Of a DNA stretch of 64,000 nt, positions 58,667 through 64,000 are shown piece by piece. Position 1 is the first letter of the stretch, and the number at the start of each line of letters is the position of its first letter. The translations under genes were made by a program, and so were the position numbers. The notes below the pieces were generated by a model that did no database searches, was not told the DNA's origin, and saw only the letters and a list, made by a program, of their open reading frames with translations. Origin of the DNA: Microtetraspora glauca (GTDB lineage: Bacteria > Actinomycetota > Actinomycetes > Streptosporangiales > Streptosporangiaceae); contig BBYL01000013.1 of assembly GCA_001570385.1 (NCBI GenBank), positions 1 to 64,000 of the forward strand, given 5' to 3'.

Positions 58667-60039
58667 TGCCTGACATCCCCCGGCCGATCCTGCTCGCCGT
58701 CGCCGCCCTGGTCGTCCTGCTGGCCTGGCGGCGGTGGGCTCCGGTCTCGTACTGGTACCTGCTGGTCTTCCCACGCAAAGCTGTCTGGCTGCGCTGGTCC
58801 TGGCGGCATGTGGCCTCCGGCTGCGGGCTGACCAAGAAGCGGCACCGCTGGTGGTTCACCACCGTCCCGGGCCTGGTCGCCTCAACCGGCGTCGTCCGGG
58901 TCAAGCGCCGCTTTCAGCGGGTTGCCGTCGACACCAAGCCCTGGATGGGCCTGCCCCGCCCGGTACGGCACGGCTTCCGCATCACCTTCCACCTGCTGGA
59001 CGGGCAGATCCCCGACGACTACGCCAAGATCTGCGACCGGCTGGCGCACGCCTGGCGGATCGAAGCGGTCCGCGTCGTCGGCTCCCGGCCCGGCCGGGTC
59101 ACCGTGCAGGGGATCAACCGCGACCCTTTAGCGCACGTCGCTCCGGCCATGTCTCCCGCTGAACCGGCGGACGGCTGGCGGGCCGATGATCTCCTACGGC
59201 CGGTGGTTGGGGTGCTGGAGACCGGCGCGGCCTGGCGGATGGATCTGCGGCTGATCCCGCACTGGATGAACGCGGGAGCGACTCAGTCAGGCAAGTCCAA
59301 CCTGATCAACGCGCTCATCGTCGGCCTCGCGCCGCAACCGGTCGCCCTGGTCGGGTTCGACCTCAAAGGCGGGGTGGAGCTGTCCCCGTACGCGCCCCGC
59401 CTGACCGCCTTGGCGACGACGCGCGGGGAGTGTCTGGAGTTGCTGGCTGACCTGATCGCAGTCATGGGCGCCCGGATGCTCGCCTGCCGCCGGTACGGGG
59501 TGCGCGACATCTGGCAGCTCCCTGACGGCGCGCGGCCGATCCCGGTCGTGCTCCTGGTGGATGAGGTGGCCGAGCTGTTCCTGACCGCCGACAGGGCCGA
59601 GAAGGACCAGGTCACCCAGACCGCTACGGCGTTGCTGCGGATCGCGCAGCTCGGGCGGGCGTTCGGCATCCATCTCGTGCTGTCGGGTCAGCGGATCGGC
59701 TCTGACCTCGGCCCTGGTGTGACGGCGCTGCGGGCGCAGATCGGTGGCCGGGTCTGCCACCGCGTGAACGATCCGGAGACCGCGGTGATGACGCTCGGGG
59801 ACCTCGACCCGGATGCGCTGGTTGCCGCGCGGTCGATCCCGCCGGAGCTGCCTGGCGTCGCCGTTGTGACCGGGAGCGATGGCCGCTGGTACCGCGCCCG
59901 ATCCGGCTACGTCTCGACCTCGGCGGCGGAGCAGGCCGCCGAGACCTTCGCCGCCGTGACGCCCTCGTGGTCACAGGTCGCCGCCTCCGGCCTCGGCCAC
60001 GAGCTTCCCGCCAACGGCAGCCCCGAACTCGCCGCCTGA
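58666..60039 (+). CDS. FtsK/SpoIIIE-type DNA translocase, TraB/TraSA-like
   Basis: 457 residues from ATG 58666. An N-terminal helix (ILLAVAALVVLLAWRRWAPVSYWYLLVFP) anchors it. The motor follows with Walker A GATQSGKSN (about residue 204-212) in HWMNAGATQSGKSNLINALI, ALVGFDLKGGVEL, and Walker B PVVLLVDEVAELF (about residue 290). The closing RIAQLGRAFGIHLVLSGQRIGSDLGPGVTALRAQIGGRVCHRVNDPETAVMTLG is the FtsK-HerA core. Such proteins move double-stranded element DNA between mycelia. Confidence 0.92.
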   Translation: MPDIPRPILLAVAALVVLLAWRRWAPVSYWYLLVFPRKAVWLRWSWRHVASGCGLTKKRHRWWFTTVPGLVASTGVVRVKRRFQRVAVDTKPWMGLPRPVRHGFRITFHLLDGQIPDDYAKICDRLAHAWRIEAVRVVGSRPGRVTVQGINRDPLAHVAPAMSPAEPADGWRADDLLRPVVGVLETGAAWRMDLRLIPHWMNAGATQSGKSNLINALIVGLAPQPVALVGFDLKGGVELSPYAPRLTALATTRGECLELLADLIAVMGARMLACRRYGVRDIWQLPDGARPIPVVLLVDEVAELFLTADRAEKDQVTQTATALLRIAQLGRAFGIHLVLSGQRIGSDLGPGVTALRAQIGGRVCHRVNDPETAVMTLGDLDPDALVAARSIPPELPGVAVVTGSDGRWYRARSGYVSTSAAEQAAETFAAVTPSWSQVAASGLGHELPANGSPELAA

Positions 60040-60072
60040 CAACCGGCCCGCGACATGCAAGGAGAACGCCAG

Positions 60073-60813
60073 ATGGGTGCGATGCTGTCCCGCCTCGGGG
60101 CGCGGGCGGTCGACTCCGGTCCGGTCGTCGTCCTGGCCGCGATCGCCGGGGCCGGCAGCTTTACCCACATCCGCGACACCGCCGCCGCCAGCGGACAGAG
60201 CGGCTGGATGGCCTGGGCGGTGGCGGTCTGCGTCGACCTCACCTGTGTCATGGCCGCCCGGGAACGCCAGCGGGACAAGAAGACCGGACGCGTCCGACGG
60301 GGCTGGATGTCGTGGCCGACGCTCGTCCTCGTCGCCGGGATCGTCCTGTCCCTGGCCGCCAACCTCCACCAGGCCGACCCGACCGTGTGGGGGTGGCTGA
60401 CCGCCGCGACTCCGGCAGGGGCGTTCCTGGTCGCGGTCTCGATGCTGGAGCGACGGGCCTCCGGCCCTCGCCCGGAGCCGTCCCCGGTTCCGTCCTCAGT
60501 CGCCGTCCCGGCGTCTTCGCCGGTCAGCGCCCCGCCGTCCGCGTCCGTTGCTCTCGCCGTCCTCGACAGCCTGGCGTCGTCCTCATCAGTCGATAACTCG
60601 TCCTCCGTCCCGGCTCCCGTCCCCGCCGACGAGGACGAAGCTCCGGGACCGTCCCCGGCACTCGTCGACTACGCCCGGCGCGTGGCCGACGAACACCACT
60701 CCAAGCACGGCAAACCGATCACCCGTGACCTCCTCCGCGCCCGCCTGGGCGTGTCCAACCAACTCGCCTCAGACCTGCTCCGCAGCCTGCGGACCGCATC
60801 CGACGCCCTCTGA
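60073..60813 (+). CDS. DUF2637 membrane protein, Spd-like spread factor
   Basis: 246 residues from ATG 60073, preceded by AAGGAGAA. Four helices form the first half (GPVVVLAAIAGAGSFTHIRDTA, GWMAWAVAVCVDLTCVMAARE, WPTLVLVAGIVLSLAANLHQ, GWLTAATPAGAFLVAVSML), the DUF2637 pattern found in AICE and plasmid spread proteins. A Ser/Pro-rich linker (about 120-190) leads to a C-terminal HTH-like segment (HSKHGKPITRDLLRARLGVSNQLASDLLRSL). It probably acts with the TraB-like motor in spreading. Confidence 0.85.
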   Translation: MGAMLSRLGARAVDSGPVVVLAAIAGAGSFTHIRDTAAASGQSGWMAWAVAVCVDLTCVMAARERQRDKKTGRVRRGWMSWPTLVLVAGIVLSLAANLHQADPTVWGWLTAATPAGAFLVAVSMLERRASGPRPEPSPVPSSVAVPASSPVSAPPSASVALAVLDSLASSSSVDNSSSVPAPVPADEDEAPGPSPALVDYARRVADEHHSKHGKPITRDLLRARLGVSNQLASDLLRSLRTASDAL

Positions 60814-60827
60814 AAGGACCAATCGCC

Positions 60828-61193
60828 ATGCCCGTCATCGACCGGACCGCCGTCATCAGCGGCCTGCGCGACCTGGCCGAATTCCTGGAGGCCAACCTCG
60901 CCGTCCCCGCGCCCGACTTCCCCATCCTGATCCGGTGCTTCCCCACCCGGGGAAGCGACGCCGAGATGCGCGCGGAGATCGACCACATCGCCGAACTCCT
61001 CGGAACCGAGATCGACCCCGTGGATCTGCCGTTCGGCCACTACAAGACCGGCCTCGACTTCGGCCCCGTCCGCTTCGAGGCGACCGCCGTCCTGTCCGAC
61101 GCCCGCGCACGATACGCGGCCAACACCAGCTACTTCGGTTGCGTCGATCCCGACCCCATCGACTCGACCACCGGCCCCGCCCCCGCCGCCTGA
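60828..61193 (+). CDS. conserved 121-aa AICE protein, unknown function
   Basis: Starts at ATG 60828 after GAAAGGACC. The sequence (DRTAVISGLRDLAEFLEANLAVPAPDFPILIRCFP, DHIAELLGTEIDPVDLPFGHYKTGLDFGPVRFEATAVL) is typical of a small protein seen between spd and rep genes in actinomycete elements. No motif gives a function. Confidence 0.7.
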   Translation: MPVIDRTAVISGLRDLAEFLEANLAVPAPDFPILIRCFPTRGSDAEMRAEIDHIAELLGTEIDPVDLPFGHYKTGLDFGPVRFEATAVLSDARARYAANTSYFGCVDPDPIDSTTGPAPAA

Positions 61194-61215
61194 CCACGAA
61201 AGGAGGAACCCGATC

Positions 61216-61389
61216 ATGCGAATCCGCATCGACGGCACCCGCGCCGAACTCGCCTACACCATCAACAAGATCTCCGCGATTCTCCCCGTCGGCTCCATCT
61301 CGATGATCTACCGCCGCCGACGCCCGTACTCCTGGCGCGTGTTCATCGACACCGCCCCCAACCGCACCGAAACGAGGTGGAGCGCGTGA
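61216..61389 (+). CDS. 57-aa basic protein
   Basis: ATG 61216 follows AGGAGGAACCC. The product (RIRIDGTRAELAYTINKISAIL, SMIYRRRRPYSWRVFIDTAPN) is basic and β-rich; it may bind nucleic acid. It overlaps the next start (GTGA). Confidence 0.6.
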   Translation: MRIRIDGTRAELAYTINKISAILPVGSISMIYRRRRPYSWRVFIDTAPNRTETRWSA

Positions 61390-61520
61390 CCCCTGACCAG
61401 GAGGACGCCCGGCCCGTCGACCTCACGCCCAAGCGCTGGCAGTGCTGCCACTGCGGAGGAACCGGTGTCGACAGCCACGGCGAGACCTGCCCGCACTGCG
61501 AGGGCCTCGGCTTCTGCTGA
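61386..61520 (+). CDS. 44-aa zinc-knuckle protein
   Basis: GTG 61386 overlaps the previous stop. WQCCHCGGTGVDSHG and CPHCEGLGFC carry two CxxC(G)xG repeats like those of DnaJ zinc centres. The protein is a likely single zinc-binding unit. Such proteins recur beside AICE rep genes. Confidence 0.7.
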   Translation: MTPDQEDARPVDLTPKRWQCCHCGGTGVDSHGETCPHCEGLGFC

Positions 61521-61621
61521 GCCTCGGCGCCCCCGGCGTGACCGCACAACCGCCAAGAAGTCCGTCACGTCGGGGGCCATCCCGAACCGAACCGCAAAGC
61601 CCGGAAGAGACGCACCCCATC

Positions 61622-63000
<1,379 letters not shown>

Positions 63001-63001
<1 letters not shown>

Positions 63002-63192
63002 TGGCGCGTAATGACAGGCTCCTCACCTTGCCGGAAGTACTCGACGAACTCGGCGGCGTCTCCCGCCGGACCTTCTACCGCTGGCGCGAACTCGGCCACG
63101 CCCCCAAGTGCATCAAGCTCCCGAACGGCGAAATCCGCGTCTGGCGAAGCGATTTCACGACCTGGCTGGAAACCCTCCGGGAGGTCGTGTGA
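63001..63192 (+). CDS. excisionase (Xis), MerR-like HTH
   Basis: 63 residues. LLTLPEVLDELGGVSRRTFYRWRELGHAPKCIKLPNGEIRVWRSDFTTWLE is a winged HTH of the AlpA/Xis type. Its start overlaps the rep stop and its end overlaps the int start (GTGA). Rep, xis and int are therefore one translationally coupled unit, as in pSAM2. It directs excision together with the integrase. Confidence 0.88.
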
Positions 63193-64000
63193 ACACGACC
63201 TATGACGTGAAGTTTTGGGAAGTCCGGCGGAATCAGTCCAGTAAGACCGCGTCCTATGAGGTCCGCTGGAAGGTTGGTGGCCGACAGAAGTCGAAGACCC
63301 TGCGAACGAAGGCCCTGGCCGAGAGCTTCCTGTCGGATCTCCGGCAGGCGGCCAAACGGGGCGAAGCCTTCGACATGGAGACCGGTTTGCCCATCTCCAT
63401 GGCCAAGGTGAAGAACGCGGTCACCTGGTTCGCCTTCGTCCTGGCATACGTCGATATGAAGTGGCCCCACGCGGCGGCCAAGACACGCGACAGCCTGACC
63501 GATGCTCTCGCGACCGTGACCCCCGCACTCGTCGATGAGGACGCACCCGGCAGGCCGGATCAGCTCGTCCTTCGGGAAGCACTACGGCAGTACGTCCTTC
63601 CCCCCGCCTCTCGGCAACTGGCGCGCCCTGCCGATATCGCGGCTGCGGCCGCGTGGCTCGAACGTCATTCGCTCGCCGTTGCCGACCTTGCCAAGGTCCG
63701 CAACGTACGACTCGGCCTCGATGCGCTGACGCTTCGGCTCGACGGCGGCGCGGCTGCCGCGACGACGATCACACGAAAGCGCTCGGTCTTCTACAACGTC
63801 CTTCAGTACGCGGTAGACCTGGAAGAACTGTCTTCCAATCCCATCGACAAGGTGAAGGCGTGGAAGCCCCCGAAGGTCCGTGAGGCGGTGGACCGGCGGG
63901 TAGTCGTCAACCCTGTCCAGGCTCGGGAGCTGCTCGCTGCGGTGACCTATGCGGGTCGTGTAACCCGTGGCCGGCATCTCCGAGCCTTCTTCGCCTGCCT
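63189..64000 (+). CDS. tyrosine site-specific integrase, C-terminus cut by window edge
   Basis: GTG 63189 opens an uninterrupted frame to the right edge (270 codons). The N-terminal arm-binding part shows YEVRWKVGGRQKSKTLRTKALAESFLSDLRQAAKRGEAFD. The core-binding helices include WFAFVLAYVDMKWPHAAAKTRDSLTDALA and SVFYNVLQYAVDLEELSSNPIDKVKAWKPP. The start of the catalytic domain is VVNPVQARELLAAVTYAG, where the first Arg site is expected just beyond. The element's right attachment site should follow its stop. Confidence 0.92.
   Translation, partial: MNTTYDVKFWEVRRNQSSKTASYEVRWKVGGRQKSKTLRTKALAESFLSDLRQAAKRGEAFDMETGLPISMAKVKNAVTWFAFVLAYVDMKWPHAAAKTRDSLTDALATVTPALVDEDAPGRPDQLVLREALRQYVLPPASRQLARPADIAAAAAWLERHSLAVADLAKVRNVRLGLDALTLRLDGGAAAATTITRKRSVFYNVLQYAVDLEELSSNPIDKVKAWKPPKVREAVDRRVVVNPVQARELLAAVTYAGRVTRGRHLRAFFAC

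Overview
The window is high-GC DNA from an actinomycete, most likely of the Streptosporangiales type (Streptosporangium, Nonomuraea or relatives). The evidence is frequent GTG starts, four-base start/stop overlaps, actinobacterial families (SigE-like ECF factor, SARP/AfsR-type regulator, DUF262, DUF2637, Methyltransf_19) and consensus actinobacterial DnaA boxes. No species can be named from the sequence alone.

1-12 kb: a truncated IS630 transposase, then mostly single genes: HTH protein, TIMP-like secreted protein, GNAT, DUF4916, a TetR/DUF2306 pair with three operator-like palindromes, tRNA-Ser(GCU), YceI/MarR pair, ECF sigma factor opposite a Cys-rich protein plus MauE, and an ORC/Cdc6-like ATPase. 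A perfect 41-bp palindrome carrying two inverted DnaA boxes lies beside the tRNA.

12.2-16.4 kb: four minus-strand genes, each overlapping the next by four bases: an Lgt-like membrane enzyme with an altered signature loop, a proline-rich membrane protein, a radical SAM protein resembling tetraether lipid synthase (Tes), and a repeat-bearing membrane protein. A lipoprotein M15 peptidase is divergent from them. I regard this as the most novel candidate system in the window: a lipid- or lipoprotein-modifying machine.

16.8-34.9 kb: ordinary chromosome with NUDIX-PIN fusion, ArsP-like permease plus His-rich TIGR03943 partner, GNAT, hydrolase, PRC-barrel, BrkB/YihY, a soluble Aer-like PAS protein, a large SARP-ATPase regulator facing a DrrAB-like exporter, and a CHAP amidase.

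35-43.8 kb: a decayed stretch with remnants of an oxidoreductase, GNAT, amidohydrolase, ISL3 transposase and tyrosine integrase. It also holds two tRNA-Phe-like fragments and a tRNA-Ser(UGA)-like gene interrupted in its anticodon arm. Intact epoxide hydrolase, VioD-like monooxygenase and GNAT genes are interspersed.

41.3-64 kb: probably one actinomycete integrative and conjugative element (AICE). Its left part is defence cargo: an AbiGi-like protein, an unknown 368-residue protein, a DUF262/DUF1524 GmrSD-like protein and a type I restriction-modification system. Its right part is the element core: two GntR regulators, a methyltransferase, an HTH-kinase plus small kinase pair, an FtsK-like TraB translocase, a DUF2637 Spd-like protein, a RepSA-like HUH initiator, excisionase and integrase, the last cut by the window end. 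The tRNA-Ser-like scar at 41.28-41.38 kb is the best candidate for the left attachment site.
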